DNA from: Gilliamella intestini
GTDB lineage: Bacteria; Pseudomonadota; Gammaproteobacteria; Enterobacterales; Orbaceae
Assembly (NCBI RefSeq): GCF_900094935.1
Contig: NZ_FMBA01000004.1
Coordinates: 1-64,000 of the forward strand
Length of the DNA: 64,000 bases
Direction: 5' to 3'
The position numbers and the translations under genes were made by a program. The notes under the pieces are model-generated. The model had not been told where the DNA came from. It did no database searches and was given only the letters and a program-made list of their open reading frames with translations. This document shows, one piece after another, positions 9,242 through 19,445 of this stretch; positions within the stretch are counted from its first letter, which is position 1, and each line of letters starts with the position of its first letter.

Positions 9242-10093
9242 TTACTTGCTAAACTTTTCACAGGCTTCAAGCGTGTTACTCATCAACATAGCAACTGTCA
9301 TAGGACCAACGCCACCAGGAACTGGAGTTATCCAACCCGCTCGATTAACTGCAACATCAAACTCGACATCACCAACAAGTTTACCGTCAGGTAAGCGGTT
9401 AATACCAACATCAATAACAATTGCTCCGGGTTTAATCCATTCCCCTTTAACATAGTTAGCAATACCGACTCCTGCTACAACAATATCAGCATTACTCACA
9501 TGTTTGGCCAAATCAATGGTACGACTATGAGTAATAGTGGTTGTGCAACCTAATAATAATAGCTCTAACGCCATAGGGCGACCAACAATACTAGATGCCC
9601 CAACCACTGTGGCATTTAAACCTGATAGATTAACACCTATTGACTCAAGCATTTTAACTACACCATATGGTGTACATGGTCGCAAAATAGGGTCACGTTG
9701 TAATAAGTGCCCAATATTGTAAGGATGAAAACCATCAACATCTTTACTTGGATCAATACGTTCAAGAACCTTGGTTTTGTCAATATTATCAGGCAAAGGG
9801 AGTTGCACTAAAATACCATGCACATCAGGACATTGATTGAGTTCATCAATTAATGCTAACAACTCATCGGTAGTAGCCGTTGGGAAATCATAAGCAAAAG
9901 AAACAAAACCAACATCGTCGCACGCTTTTTGCTTATTTTTGACATAGATTTTTGATGCAGGGTCTGAACCTACTTGTATAACAGCAAGTCCTGGAATAGA
10001 TAAGCCTCTTTCAATACGCTTGTTGACTTTGCTGGCAATTTCATTACGAATTTGTTGCGATAATGCCTTACCATCAATTATTTGTGCACTCAT
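9242..10093 (-). CDS. folD: Methylenetetrahydrofolate dehydrogenase/cyclohydrolase FolD
   Basis: FolD interconverts 5,10-methylene-, methenyl- and 10-formyl-tetrahydrofolate for one-carbon metabolism. Conserved segments are [27 protein letters not shown] with the catalytic Lys, [32 protein letters not shown] (NADP site) and [18 protein letters not shown] took the ATG at 10093, which has GGAAG about 10 bp upstream and aligns with E. coli FolD; an upstream ATG at 10120 would add nine poorly supported residues. Length is 283 aa. Confidence 0.97.
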   Translation of the reverse strand: MSAQIIDGKALSQQIRNEIASKVNKRIERGLSIPGLAVIQVGSDPASKIYVKNKQKACDDVGFVSFAYDFPTATTDELLALIDELNQCPDVHGILVQLPLPDNIDKTKVLERIDPSKDVDGFHPYNIGHLLQRDPILRPCTPYGVVKMLESIGVNLSGLNATVVGASSIVGRPMALELLLLGCTTTITHSRTIDLAKHVSNADIVVAGVGIANYVKGEWIKPGAIVIDVGINRLPDGKLVGDVEFDVAVNRAGWITPVPGGVGPMTVAMLMSNTLEACEKFSK

Positions 10094-10162
10094 AAGCATA
10101 AGCTTCCGTTTAGCTATCATAGTAAAGGCATCATTTTCGCAAAAGTTTTTATTAATGTCTAT

Positions 10163-10858
10163 TTACTTGTGAATACTTTGATTAAGTTGCGTTAATATTT
10201 GTTCGTATTGCGTATCAATGCCTGTAATAACGGAACAAATATGAGCATCAAAAGCCTTTAATTTCGGTTTTTGCGCTTTCCACTCATTTTTAGAAATTGT
10301 CTTGATTGCGCCTAAATTTTTGAAAAAATTCAAATGTAAAATACTGCCACCCACAACATTATAAAAAATGCGTTGACCAATATCTTCTCCATCTTTTTTT
10401 AGATTATTGAAGTTTTGGTAAGAAAACCGCGTATTGCCATTTTCTGTACTAATTGAGCCATGTAGCAACTTAACTAAACGTTTATATAATTTGTTTAATT
10501 CACTTTTTAGTTCACTATCATTGCTAAGATGATTTTTTATTGCCTGCTCAAAAGTCATTTTAACTTCTAACAATAAATTTAACGACTGTTGCTCTAACTG
10601 TGGTAATTGTTGGCGTAAATCTTGCTGAAAATAAACCAGTTTTTTTTGTAATGACGGATTGGGTAAGATAGATCTGTTATTTAAAACCACATTACCATTT
10701 GGCATGATAGTTAAATCATCTTTTTTATTAAAAATATGCACACTTTCTTTATTGATAGTAATATCATAGCTAGGTTTAACCCCACACTCTTTTTTTGCAG
10801 CAAATGCAGTGATAGGCAGTAATAAAGTAATCAATAATAATCTTTTTAACATATTCAT
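10163..10858 (-). CDS. Exported DUF2884 (YggN-like) protein
   Basis: About 231 aa with a clear Sec signal peptide (MNMLKRLLLITLLLPITAFAAKKEC). It resembles E. coli YggN in layout: C near the mature N-terminus, a DLTIMPNGNVVLNN segment, a long helical middle and a final HICSVITG with a second Cys, suggesting a periplasmic disulfide. The function of the family is unknown to me. The ATG at 10858 is preferred over a TTG two codons earlier. It stands alone between folD and an IS remnant. Confidence 0.75.
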   Translation of the reverse strand: MNMLKRLLLITLLLPITAFAAKKECGVKPSYDITINKESVHIFNKKDDLTIMPNGNVVLNNRSILPNPSLQKKLVYFQQDLRQQLPQLEQQSLNLLLEVKMTFEQAIKNHLSNDSELKSELNKLYKRLVKLLHGSISTENGNTRFSYQNFNNLKKDGEDIGQRIFYNVVGGSILHLNFFKNLGAIKTISKNEWKAQKPKLKAFDAHICSVITGIDTQYEQILTQLNQSIHK

Positions 10859-10906
10859 ATCCAACTATTTATTTAATTAATGATGTGTAGGAAAACACCG
10901 AGTTGT

Positions 10907-11640
10907 TTACACTTCATGGTTAAAATAATCCTCTAAAAACTCATAAGGCGTTTTTCCAAAAATCGCTTTATGTGGTTTAACGGTATTATAAAAATTAATA
11001 AAGCGTTTAAGTTTTTGTTTTCTATCTTTTGAATCGCTAAATATATGCTGATTATGCCACATCTCCATTAAAGTTCGTATCACTCTTTCGGCTTTCCCAT
11101 TCATTTGTGGGCAGGTGATTTTGCTTGATATACTGGTTATCACACAGTTTATCTAAATAAATCAATATAGTAGTGTTTTTGTTAAAAAGTTTCAGGAGTG
11201 CACTACGTTTATGTATAAAAACAATAAAAATCAAACAGATAATCTCAAGTGAATATTCTCTATTCTGCTATATCGTTTCATTTTTAAGTAAAGGTAAACC
11301 GTAGGTATCAGTCTGTCGTATTTCGCTCAGAGAAATTTTGTTATCGCCTTTAGCTTGCCGTCTTAATTTATCTCCAATCCATTTTTCGACTTTAACCAAA
11401 CGTTTAATTCCATAACTGATGGTTTTATACGTTCATTCTGACTGGTTAAAGGCACAAAAAGCTTCAATCGAGCTTTTTTTAGTACGTTATAAATGGTAGG
11501 ACAACTGACCATAAAGCGTTTAGCCAAATTGGTGACAGTTATTTTTCTTTTTGATATCAGCGCTCTATCGCTTGTCTGCGATAAGGCGTTAGCTTTGTTT
11601 CTTGTATAAAAATATCAATAAAATCAATTCTTTTTCTTAA
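10907..11640 (-). pseudogene. Decayed IS481-type transposase, split by repeat B
   Basis: Two transposase pieces survive on the minus strand. 11280-11640 reads ETKLTPYRRQAIER, then a stop and shift, then VTNLAKRFMVSCPTIYNVL with KKARLK, the N-terminal helix-turn-helix of an IS481-like enzyme. 10907-11143 reads CPQMNGKAERVIRTLMEMW through FINFYNTVKPHKAIFGKTP and stops, the integrase C-terminus. The catalytic centre between them is missing, and a copy of the dispersed repeat sits at 11175-11222. The element is inactive. Almost the whole gap 10865-11903 is accounted for by this remnant. Confidence 0.8.
11175..11222 (+). repeat. Copy B of the dispersed ~47-bp repeat
   Basis: Best-preserved copy: GTTTTTGTTAAAAA, then GTTTCAGGAGTGCACTACG, then TTTATGTATAAAAAC. 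It lies between the two halves of the decayed transposase, on the opposite strand to it. AT-rich blocks of similar shape (TTTTTGT.. and ..TATAAAAA) frame a conserved core. Confidence 0.75.
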
Positions 11641-11903
11641 ATTTTTTATACCGATAAATTCTCTTTTATTGTGATTAAAAAGGATCGATAAGTTGCCTTT
11701 TATGGTGTGTGATGCTTTGAATAGTCAATCTAAATTGTGAAAAAATAAGCAACCAATTGCAAGTTTTTATATATAAAGACTGATTAGCTTTTAAAGTGTA
11801 TCATCAATAGATATAATCTATTTAATTAACTATATTTAACAACTTTTCTTTAATTTAAAGTAACGTATAGTATTTATATGTAAAAAACTTATTCGAGGTG
11901 AAA

Positions 11904-12170
11904 ATGTATACTGTAATTTTTGGACGTCAAGGTTGTCCTTATTGTGTTCGAGCTAAAGAACTAGCTGAAAAACTTTCTCAAGAGCGTGATGATTTTTCTT
12001 ATCGTTATGTGGATATAAATGCTGAAGGTATTACTAAAGAAGATCTTTCTAAAAGCGTTGGTAAACCTGTTGAGACGGTACCACAAATCTTTATTGATGA
12101 AAAGCCAATCGGTGGCTGTACTGATTTTGAAGCCTATGCAAAAGCGCATTTAGGACTTTTTAAAGAATAA
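11904..12170 (+). CDS. grxA: Glutaredoxin 1
   Basis: Small thiol-disulfide oxidoreductase reduced by glutathione; it serves ribonucleotide reductase and other disulfide substrates. 88 aa, with active site CPYC at residues 11-14, the TVPQIF cis-proline motif and GGCTDF glutathione-binding turn. Close to E. coli GrxA (RAKELAEKLS, ERDDF, GITKEDL). GAGG precedes the ATG at 11904; a GTG two codons upstream is less likely. An extra Cys occurs in GGCTDF where E. coli has Tyr. Confidence 0.95.
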   Translation: MYTVIFGRQGCPYCVRAKELAEKLSQERDDFSYRYVDINAEGITKEDLSKSVGKPVETVPQIFIDEKPIGGCTDFEAYAKAHLGLFKE

Positions 12171-12190
12171 ATAACACGCAATTTTTTGCT

Positions 12191-12218
12191 AAAAGCCCCT
12201 CCTTTGAGTGGCTTTTTT
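12191..12218. terminator. Terminator between grxA and tsaB
   Basis: AAAAGCCCCTC, loop CTTT, GAGTGGCTTTTTT: a GC-rich hairpin with one internal mismatch, followed by T residues on the plus strand and by TTTT on the minus strand. It is placed to end both convergent genes. Confidence 0.8.
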
Positions 12219-12221
12219 ATT

Positions 12222-12902
12222 TTATCTTCCTGGTAACTTTTTCCAAGTCACTTCGTTACGTAAATAAGTTGGCTCAACATCTTCAACATTCACAATTTCA
12301 TTCTTTTGCCATTTATTTTTAGCAAGAACAACAAGATCTTGGGCATGAGGTAATAAGATGTCGCTTTGCTTTACTCCATTAATCATATCAGGATAAGTTT
12401 GCCAACCCGTACCAGCACAATAATCATTTTGACTAATATGCTTTACCGTTTCGATTACTTTTTCAGGCCCAATAACACACTCAGCAATAACCGTTTGCCA
12501 TTGTTCGTTAACATAATGATATTGACCTAAATAGACTTCATTCATTCTAGCATCAATTGCGGCAATAACATTTGTTGCTTGTGTTGTTCGGTAAACACCT
12601 TGCGCCAAGGTCATTAATGTTGATATACCTATCATGGGTTTATCAATACCTAATGCTAAACCTTGAGCCACGCCAATACCAATTCTAACGCCTGTAAAAC
12701 TACCTGGACCTTGTCCAAAAGCAATTGCATCCACTTGCGTAAGTGAACAGTCTGATTGTTTAAGAAGTCTGTCAACCATCGGTAATATTTGTTTAGTATG
12801 ATCACGAGCCGATACAATAAAATCGTGAGTAATTTCGTTACGGTAGAGTAAAGCTGCCGAACAAGCTTCTGTCGAGGTATCAATGGCTAAAATAGTACTC
12901 AT
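12222..12902 (-). CDS. tsaB: tRNA t6A37 biosynthesis protein TsaB
   Basis: TsaB (YeaZ) partners TsaD in threonylcarbamoylation of A37 in ANN-decoding tRNAs. 226 aa (E. coli 231). It has the ASKHA-type N-terminus ILAIDTSTEACSAAL, HTKQILPMVDRLL and the family motif GPGSFTGVRIGIG, then ARMNEVYLGQY. It follows yoaA by 31 bp, the same pairing as in E. coli. GGAAAAAAC precedes the ATG. Confidence 0.96.
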   Translation of the reverse strand: MSTILAIDTSTEACSAALLYRNEITHDFIVSARDHTKQILPMVDRLLKQSDCSLTQVDAIAFGQGPGSFTGVRIGIGVAQGLALGIDKPMIGISTLMTLAQGVYRTTQATNVIAAIDARMNEVYLGQYHYVNEQWQTVIAECVIGPEKVIETVKHISQNDYCAGTGWQTYPDMINGVKQSDILLPHAQDLVVLAKNKWQKNEIVNVEDVEPTYLRNEVTWKKLPGR

Positions 12903-12933
12903 GTTTTTTCCAAAATATTTTATCTATTGTCAT

Positions 12934-14838
12934 TTAGCTTTTCGTTGTTAAAAAGTTTATAACTTTTTTTATATCCCGTGTTCTTGGTGACGGCGGTAAG
13001 CTATTAATAAATGTTGCACCATAAGGTCGCATTACTAAACGATTATCACAAATAATAACTGCACCACGATCATTGTGATGACGAATTAATCGCCCTACGC
13101 CTTGTTTTAAGGTGATAACAGCTTCCGGCAATTGTATATCATTAAATGCATCCCCGCCCTGCATTTGACAATCTTCCATACGAGCTTTAATTAACGGATC
13201 ATCAGGCGAGGTAAACGGCAATTTATCTATAATAACACATGAGAGTGTATCTCCTCTAACATCAATCCCTTCCCAAAAGCTACTGGTGGCAATAAGTAAC
13301 GCATTGCCAGTATGAATAAACTGTTCAAGCAATTTAACTTTACTGGTTTCGCCTTGTACGAGCACCGGTAATTGGGTTAATTCTCGAAACTGTTTAGCTA
13401 GTGCATTCATCATTGCGTATGAGGTACACAAAAAGAAACAACGTCCATTGTTAGCTTCAATAACGGGTAATAAAATGTTGGCTAATTTTTCAGCGTTACC
13501 TTGTTCGTTTGGTGATGGAATATAACGTGGAACACACAAAATCGTCTGATTAATATAATCAAATGGGCTTTCTAATATTAGCGAATCGGCATTTGTCAGC
13601 CCTAAACGTTTAGTAAAATAATCTAATTGATTATCAACCGATAACGTTGCAGACGTAAAAATCCAACTGCCTTTACGTTCAGTAAGTAATTCTGTAAATT
13701 TATCAGCCACAGACAGCGGTGTCAAAGCAAAGATAAAGGAGTTATAGCTACTTTCATACCAGTAACTAAAACCGGTTATATTGGTTTGCTGTAATCGCTT
13801 TAAAAGCATAGTATATTGCTTAATTCGTTCAAGACAGTTATCTAACGTTGTCGAACGTCCAACGGCTAATAACAAAACTTCTTGACAAAAATCTAATGCA
13901 TCGACAAGATAAGAAATCTCTTTTTTAACCGCTTCTTGGTTAAATAAAAACCGTAAGTTACCTTTTGGTGGCTGTTGGTTAATAGCAATTCGCAAGTCTT
14001 GCGTGCATTTTTGTAATTTATCCGCACATTGCTGTAACTGAGACATATCTTTGACTTCGGTACGATAAGCTAGATTAATTTCTTTTGCTAGATCAAAAAG
14101 TTGACGGCTATTTAGCTGTTCTCCAAAATAGTGGCAAGCAAGATCCGGTAATTGATGAGCCTCATCAAAGATCATAACATCTGCTTTAGGAATAAGTTCA
14201 CCAAAACCGGTATCTTTTACTACAACATCAGCTAAAAACAAATGATGGTTAACCACAACAATATCTGCATTTAAAGCTCGTTTGCGCGCTTTAACAACAT
14301 AACAATCACTATAGTGTTCACAATCACTTCCTAAACAATTATCATTTGTGCTTGTTAATATTGGCCAAATAGAATTATCTTCTGTGACAGTTGTGCATTT
14401 GCTAATATCCCCATCTTTGGTTTTAATCGACCAATTTTTAACACGCGCTAAATCAGCGCGTAACTCCTTATCAAGGTCACCTGCTGCTGCATATTGATGA
14501 TACATTCTTTCTAAACAAAGATAATTAGCTCGACCTTTAAGTAAGGCTATTTTTCCTGTGTAATTTAATGCTTTTTTTATTATTGGTAAGTCTTTGCTGA
14601 ATAACTGTTCCTGTAAATTTTTAGAGCCAGTTGAAAGTATTACTTTTTTATTACTACGTAGTGCGGGTACTAAATAAGCAAAAGTTTTTCCAGTCCCTGT
14701 CCCTGCTTCAACCACAAGAGAATGCTGTTTTTTTATTGATTCAGAGACTTTACTTGCCATATTGCGTTGTGGCTCTCTTGCTACAAACCCCTCTATAGCC
14801 TTAGCAAGCAAACCATCTTCTGCAAAATCATCAATCAC
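12934..14838 (-). CDS. yoaA: DinG/XPD-family ATP-dependent helicase YoaA
   Basis: Superfamily 2 iron-sulfur helicase; in E. coli YoaA acts with HolC in tolerance of replication damage. 634 aa (E. coli 636). It carries Walker A EAGTGTGKTFAYL (about 44-56), an Fe-S domain with cysteines in NYLCLERM and NDNCLGSDCEHYSDCYVVKARKR, the DEAH box (MIFDEAHQLPD) and C-terminal motifs TSSFWEGIDVRGDTL and LKQGVGRLIRH. Start is GTG at 14838 with AGGT upstream. The 295-bp upstream gap has only a small hairpin (CTCATTT/AAATGAG at 14932-14948). Confidence 0.95.
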   Translation of the reverse strand: MIDDFAEDGLLAKAIEGFVAREPQRNMASKVSESIKKQHSLVVEAGTGTGKTFAYLVPALRSNKKVILSTGSKNLQEQLFSKDLPIIKKALNYTGKIALLKGRANYLCLERMYHQYAAAGDLDKELRADLARVKNWSIKTKDGDISKCTTVTEDNSIWPILTSTNDNCLGSDCEHYSDCYVVKARKRALNADIVVVNHHLFLADVVVKDTGFGELIPKADVMIFDEAHQLPDLACHYFGEQLNSRQLFDLAKEINLAYRTEVKDMSQLQQCADKLQKCTQDLRIAINQQPPKGNLRFLFNQEAVKKEISYLVDALDFCQEVLLLAVGRSTTLDNCLERIKQYTMLLKRLQQTNITGFSYWYESSYNSFIFALTPLSVADKFTELLTERKGSWIFTSATLSVDNQLDYFTKRLGLTNADSLILESPFDYINQTILCVPRYIPSPNEQGNAEKLANILLPVIEANNGRCFFLCTSYAMMNALAKQFRELTQLPVLVQGETSKVKLLEQFIHTGNALLIATSSFWEGIDVRGDTLSCVIIDKLPFTSPDDPLIKARMEDCQMQGGDAFNDIQLPEAVITLKQGVGRLIRHHNDRGAVIICDNRLVMRPYGATFINSLPPSPRTRDIKKVINFLTTKS

Positions 14839-15133
14839 TTAAATATACCTAATAAAAATCTAAGTTCAATACACCAATAAAATTAAGAAAATATATTCTA
14901 AGAAAAATAAAACGTTATGAAAATATAATGACTCATTTCAAAAATGAGATAAATTTATTATTGCTGAATTGAATAGTTAACAATACAAATAATTGCCGTA
15001 CTATACCAGTAACCAAGAAAAAAAGATATATAGCTATATTTGAAGATGAATACGGTTGTTTTTTATTTTGAACATCACCCATTAAAAATAGATAATGTTC
15101 AATGCTTAAAAAGCCAAAGAATCAATAATAAAT

Positions 15134-16110
15134 TTATTTTGTCAATTTGGTTTTCAAGTAAATTAAATAATGCTTAATTCCCGATAAATATTTTTTCTGT
15201 TTAAACATTAATCGAGAATAGGCTCGTATTGAAGATGTTTTTTTACAACTATATAAAGGCAGCTTATCATTTTTCCATAGAGATTTTTGTAAATAAAAAT
15301 CAAATAATCTTGAACGATAAGGCTGATGCCAAGGTTTGTTTTTAGTAATATAATGAATTAATACTGTATCGTCTGGAACTTTCGAATCTTCATTACCATT
15401 TATTGATAAAGCTAGTAAATTATTATATTTCTTTGCTAATATGATTGTTTTTTCACCTATTGCAATATTTAATACGTCTTGATCTGGATATTGATATTTT
15501 TCACCACTATTTAATAGTGTTAGCGTTTTAGTTGTAATATCTTCCTGACACCAAAGTGGAATATTAATTAACATAACTCCAGAATTGAAATACGTACCAA
15601 ACATTACGCGGTATTTAGCACATTGGGACTCTTGCATATAGGGGGCATCAGCAACAGCAGCAACGACTGCTGAATCTAAATTAGTATTACAAATAAATGC
15701 TAAATTTTGAATACAGAGTGCATCACTATCAATATAAAGGCAACCTTTCGGTAACATCTTTTAAAATTATCGGAGCAATTAATCGAACACAAGCTGAAAA
15801 TAGGAAACTTTTCAGTATTTCTAGAGTCTATTTTAAACTGATCATTAATGACGTATTCGGTGATAGAAACATCATCTGATTTAATATCTGCAAATTTTTT
15901 TCTATTCTCTTCTGAAATATTATGTGTAAAAAGATGAAAATGAATCTGCTGTTTTGTGTTATTTTCAATAACAGAGATAACATCTACACCTGCCGATAGC
16001 GCATAACTATTATCAAAACATAATAAAATATGTAATACAGGCGTATTATTTAATGAATTACACAATAATAATTCATTTCGTTTATGAATAAACTTATCAA
16101 CATTAATCAC
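15134..16110 (-). pseudogene. Frameshifted GT8 lipopolysaccharide glycosyltransferase
   Basis: A broken paralogue of the intact GT8 gene at 16122. The N-terminus (16110 down to about 15800) reads ILLCFDNSYALSAGVDV and FHLFTHNISEENRKKF; the frame then changes to SACVRLIAPIILKDVTER and changes again to GCLYIDSDALC (the DXD motif), FNSGVMLIN, YPDQDVLNIAIG and the C-terminal YLSGIKHYLIYL. At least two frameshifts lie within about 15730-15810. No single start gives a complete enzyme. All expected GT8 blocks remain recognisable, so decay is recent; a sequencing error is possible but would have to occur twice. Confidence 0.82.
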
Positions 16111-16121
16111 ACCACTAATCC

Positions 16122-17153
16122 TTAATGCTTTTTGAACGCTTTATGTTTCAAATACAATAAATAATACTTACAAGCAGAAAAATATTTATGTTGGCTTGCA
16201 AGCAGTTTAGCGTATCGCCTTGTTGTTGAAGGAGCATTTTCGTTGGCAAGTAATAATTTATCCTTTGCCCATGGCGAGGAAGCGATATAACTTTGATAAA
16301 GCGGTGTTATATAAAGCTGGTACCAAGGTTTATTACCCGTTACATAATGAATAATAACGGTATCTTTACTGATAAAATTATCTTCTTGTCCACCAACCGT
16401 CAATGAAGTTAAATTATTAAAAAAACGAGGTAAAAACACAGTTTTACCTTGCATTAAAATGTTTAATACATCCTGATCAGCAAACTTATATATTTCACCA
16501 CTATTAATCATTGCAAATGCTTTGTCTGTAAGATTGTTTTGCACCCACATATCCGTATTAATATAAATCATTCCTGCATTAAAATATTCACCTAATGGAA
16601 TATTACAAGCAGTACATTGTTTTTCTTGTGTTTTATCGACATCAGGAACGACTGCCGAATATTTGTTCGTTAAATCAGTGTTGATTAATTCATTAAGATT
16701 ACTAGTACATAAGACATCACAATCCAAATATAGCACCCTTGAAGTCACTTTATTTAAAATTTGTGGAACAGCAAATCGTAAACATGTTGATGCCGAAACA
16801 TGCAGCACTAAAGTATCAGGATTAATAGAAAAATCATCACTAATCTCATAACAAATTACAGTCACATTTTCTTTACTTAATTGATTAAACCTTATTATTT
16901 TTTCATTCGATACGTTATTAGCAAATAAATGAAAAACTAAGTTTTTATCTGGATTATTTAAAATGACTGAAGACATAGCAATACCCGCTGGCATTGCATA
17001 ATTATCATCAAAGCAAAATGCAATATGTGTGAACTGTAAAGATTCTATGGTATTATTAAACAATGTTGTAATTTTACTAATAAAAAGGTTTTCTTTCATC
17101 TTATGCCGTTTTAAAGCCATGATTAAAAATTTGTATTTGTAATATTGTAACAT
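16122..17153 (-). CDS. GT8 glycosyltransferase, WaaJ/RfaJ-like
   Basis: Retaining sugar-nucleotide transferase of the GT8 family, resembling LPS-core glucosyl/galactosyltransferases (RfaI/RfaJ group). Motifs: FDDNYAMPAGIAMSSVI, the metal-binding DXD in YLDCDVLC, FNAGMIYIN, ADQDVLNIL and IHYVTGNKPWYQ. The C-terminus SSPWAKDKLLLA...YFSACKYYLLYLKHK fits the Glyco_transf_8C extension. The start is unclear: ATG 17153, 17120 or 17099 are possible and none has a strong ribosome site; 17099 (MKENLF) is the most conservative. Eleven bases separate it from the broken paralogue downstream. Confidence 0.88.
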   Translation of the reverse strand: MLQYYKYKFLIMALKRHKMKENLFISKITTLFNNTIESLQFTHIAFCFDDNYAMPAGIAMSSVILNNPDKNLVFHLFANNVSNEKIIRFNQLSKENVTVICYEISDDFSINPDTLVLHVSASTCLRFAVPQILNKVTSRVLYLDCDVLCTSNLNELINTDLTNKYSAVVPDVDKTQEKQCTACNIPLGEYFNAGMIYINTDMWVQNNLTDKAFAMINSGEIYKFADQDVLNILMQGKTVFLPRFFNNLTSLTVGGQEDNFISKDTVIIHYVTGNKPWYQLYITPLYQSYIASSPWAKDKLLLANENAPSTTRRYAKLLASQHKYFSACKYYLLYLKHKAFKKH

Positions 17154-17250
17154 ACGTTAAATTAAACAATGAAGTAATAATCAATTTTATATTGACATAT
17201 CACGTTAGTAATGACTAAATAACTGCGTTAAGTTTTAAAGAGTATTGGAA

Positions 17251-18201
17251 ATGGATAAGAGTATTGATATTGCATATTGTACAGACTCGAATTATCTTGA
17301 ACATGTAGGTGTTTCTATTACCTCTATCATACTTAATAATATGCATAATAATATTCATTTTCATGTTTTTTTATATGATGTAACTACAGAAGAACAAGAA
17401 AAATTACAACAACTTAGTTCATCAATTACACTCTACTCAATTCCTACTGACGAGTTGTACAAGTATTCAGATACACAAAATAACAAAATACAACATATTA
17501 ATCGATCGATGTATATCCGATTATCCGTTCCAAGATTATTACATGGCATTGTCGATAAATTTATTTATCTAGATGCTGATGTGTTATGTTTTGCGGATAT
17601 ATCACCAATTTTAAATACCAATATAGATTCGGTTATTTGTGCAGTAACCCCTGATTCATTAGATAAACAAAATATGTTAAAAAACAAAGAAAGGCTTGAG
17701 CTAACTTCTGACTGTTATTTCAACTCTGGTTTTTTATATATAAATGTTGATAACTGGATGAAGTTTGATACCGAAAATAAAACGAATAAAATATTATTAT
17801 CATTAGAACAAAAAGAGTTAATCTATCCAGATCAAGATGCACTAAATATGGTTTTACAGCATCAAGTATTATTTATCGATCCGAATTGGAATTATTTATT
17901 TACTTGGATGGATGATAAACAAAAAGAAACATTTTTTTATAATAAAAATACGTTACCATACATTGTTCATTTTACTGGCGCACGAAAAATGTGGTATCAA
18001 GAACACACTGGGCTTGCTCAAAATATTTATTGTTTTTATAAGCATTTTACGCCATGGGCAAATAATCCACTTGAAAGTTATAAGCATAAAATGCGCATTA
18101 ATGACTATCGTATTTATGCCAAAAATAATATGAAAGAGAAAAAATTTGCGACAGCCTTAAAGTATTATTTGCTTTATTTAGTCTATAAATTTAAAAATTA
18201 G
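17251..18201 (+). CDS. GT8 glycosyltransferase, LPS-core type
   Basis: 316-aa member of the same GT8 family, encoded divergently from the 16122 gene. N-terminal IDIAYCTDSNYLEHVGVSI, DXD in YLDADVLC, FNSGFLYINVDNW, YPDQDALNMVL and HFTGARKMWYQEHTG near the C-terminus; the end (YCFYKHFTPWANN...FATALKYYLLYLVYKFK) has the Glyco_transf_8C look. ATG 17251 is preferred to a TTG two codons upstream. Cytosolic, probably membrane-associated, adding a hexose to lipooligosaccharide core; the exact donor cannot be told. Confidence 0.88.
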   Translation: MDKSIDIAYCTDSNYLEHVGVSITSIILNNMHNNIHFHVFLYDVTTEEQEKLQQLSSSITLYSIPTDELYKYSDTQNNKIQHINRSMYIRLSVPRLLHGIVDKFIYLDADVLCFADISPILNTNIDSVICAVTPDSLDKQNMLKNKERLELTSDCYFNSGFLYINVDNWMKFDTENKTNKILLSLEQKELIYPDQDALNMVLQHQVLFIDPNWNYLFTWMDDKQKETFFYNKNTLPYIVHFTGARKMWYQEHTGLAQNIYCFYKHFTPWANNPLESYKHKMRINDYRIYAKNNMKEKKFATALKYYLLYLVYKFKN

Positions 18202-18212
18202 ATCTAACTCAC

Positions 18213-19334
18213 TTAAATATATTTACTAATTGACCTTATTAAATTATCTGGGTCAATTTTTTCCATACTATTAACATAAAAAACAATTTGTTTTCCATTT
18301 ATATCGTTGGGTGACCAAATATGGCTATTTACTTTCAAGTTAAGATTTGGGCTGTGTTTTTTTATATACTTTTTATCTAAAAATAAATCTTGTTGTAAAT
18401 ATTTATAATTACTCAATTCTCGGCTATAAACAGATTTCAAACTATTTGAGTCAGGAGGTGGAGGCTCCATATAAATTGAAATACATTTAGTTGAAAAAGC
18501 AGAAGCAATATGTACGATTGATGTATCAACACTAATAACTAAATCTGCTTTTTTTATTAAAGGAATGACATCAGAAATTGTAGGAGATTGGAATTTAATA
18601 CAGTCTGATATAAATAATTTGTCAAATTTTTCACCTTGACCAATTAATATTATTTTATATTCCTGATGAAAATTTTTTAATAGATCACACAACATTTTAA
18701 TCTGACGCTCAGATAAACAACGATAGTTTGAACTACCATAGGGATTTATCACAACAAATTTGTTCTGAGGCTTAATATTATTAGTGATAAATATGTCCAC
18801 ATTTTTTTCTTTAACAGAATCAATAAAAATTTCGTAATTAAACGAACTATATTTGATATTAAGGTATGTTAAATAATATTTAAGTTGATTTGTAACATGA
18901 TTTTCCGGGTGATAATAAGGCAAAGAAATATTAAATGATTTTATATTACTTTTATTATAACTAAGTAAATGTGTACTTCTCACAAAACAACAAAATAGCA
19001 AATGTTTCAAATCTAACCGTCTGTGAAATCTTGCATCAATTGCCAAATCAAACTCATGTTTTCTAACCATTTTTAGTGAGTTAATCAACTCACCAAAACT
19101 TTTATCATTATACGAAAAACGACCTGTTATATGTGGATTGTTATCTATAATTTCTAAACTGCTTTTTCGAGAAGATATATAAACTTCATACCCTTTATCA
19201 GCCAAATATCGGATAAATGGTGTTGTAACTATCATATCACCAATACAATCATTTCTAATAATAAGTACTTTCTTTATTGTATTGGTATTAAATAAATTTT
19301 TTTTCTTTTTCAGAAAAATAGTAAAAATAGACAA
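18213..19334 (-). CDS. GT9 heptosyltransferase-family protein
   Basis: GT-B fold transferase of family 9 (WaaC/WaaF/WaaQ type), which adds ADP-heptose or a related sugar to LPS core. N-terminal KKVLIIRNDCIGDMIVTTPFIRYL is the acceptor-side signature; FVVINPYGSSNYRCLSERQI and the donor-side SVDTSIVHIASAFSTKCISIY follow. 373 aa. The only start in frame is a TTG at 19334 without an obvious ribosome site; otherwise the first ATG is inside the conserved block (MIVTTP), so the true N-terminus is uncertain. It ends 12 bp after the convergent GT8 gene. Confidence 0.83.
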   Translation of the reverse strand: MSIFTIFLKKKKNLFNTNTIKKVLIIRNDCIGDMIVTTPFIRYLADKGYEVYISSRKSSLEIIDNNPHITGRFSYNDKSFGELINSLKMVRKHEFDLAIDARFHRRLDLKHLLFCCFVRSTHLLSYNKSNIKSFNISLPYYHPENHVTNQLKYYLTYLNIKYSSFNYEIFIDSVKEKNVDIFITNNIKPQNKFVVINPYGSSNYRCLSERQIKMLCDLLKNFHQEYKIILIGQGEKFDKLFISDCIKFQSPTISDVIPLIKKADLVISVDTSIVHIASAFSTKCISIYMEPPPPDSNSLKSVYSRELSNYKYLQQDLFLDKKYIKKHSPNLNLKVNSHIWSPNDINGKQIVFYVNSMEKIDPDNLIRSISKYI

Positions 19335-19445
19335 TATTTTTATATATATTTAATTTTTTTAGTAATAAAATTACGTTGCCAATTTAATTGCCGTAATTTT
19401 TGCTTTAAATCCATCAAAGTTATTCCTATTCTTTTGATCAATTTT

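Noticed and set aside
11961-12149. 62-codon antisense frame over grxA
   Set aside because: Complement of a confidently identified glutaredoxin gene, with no ribosome site or family match.
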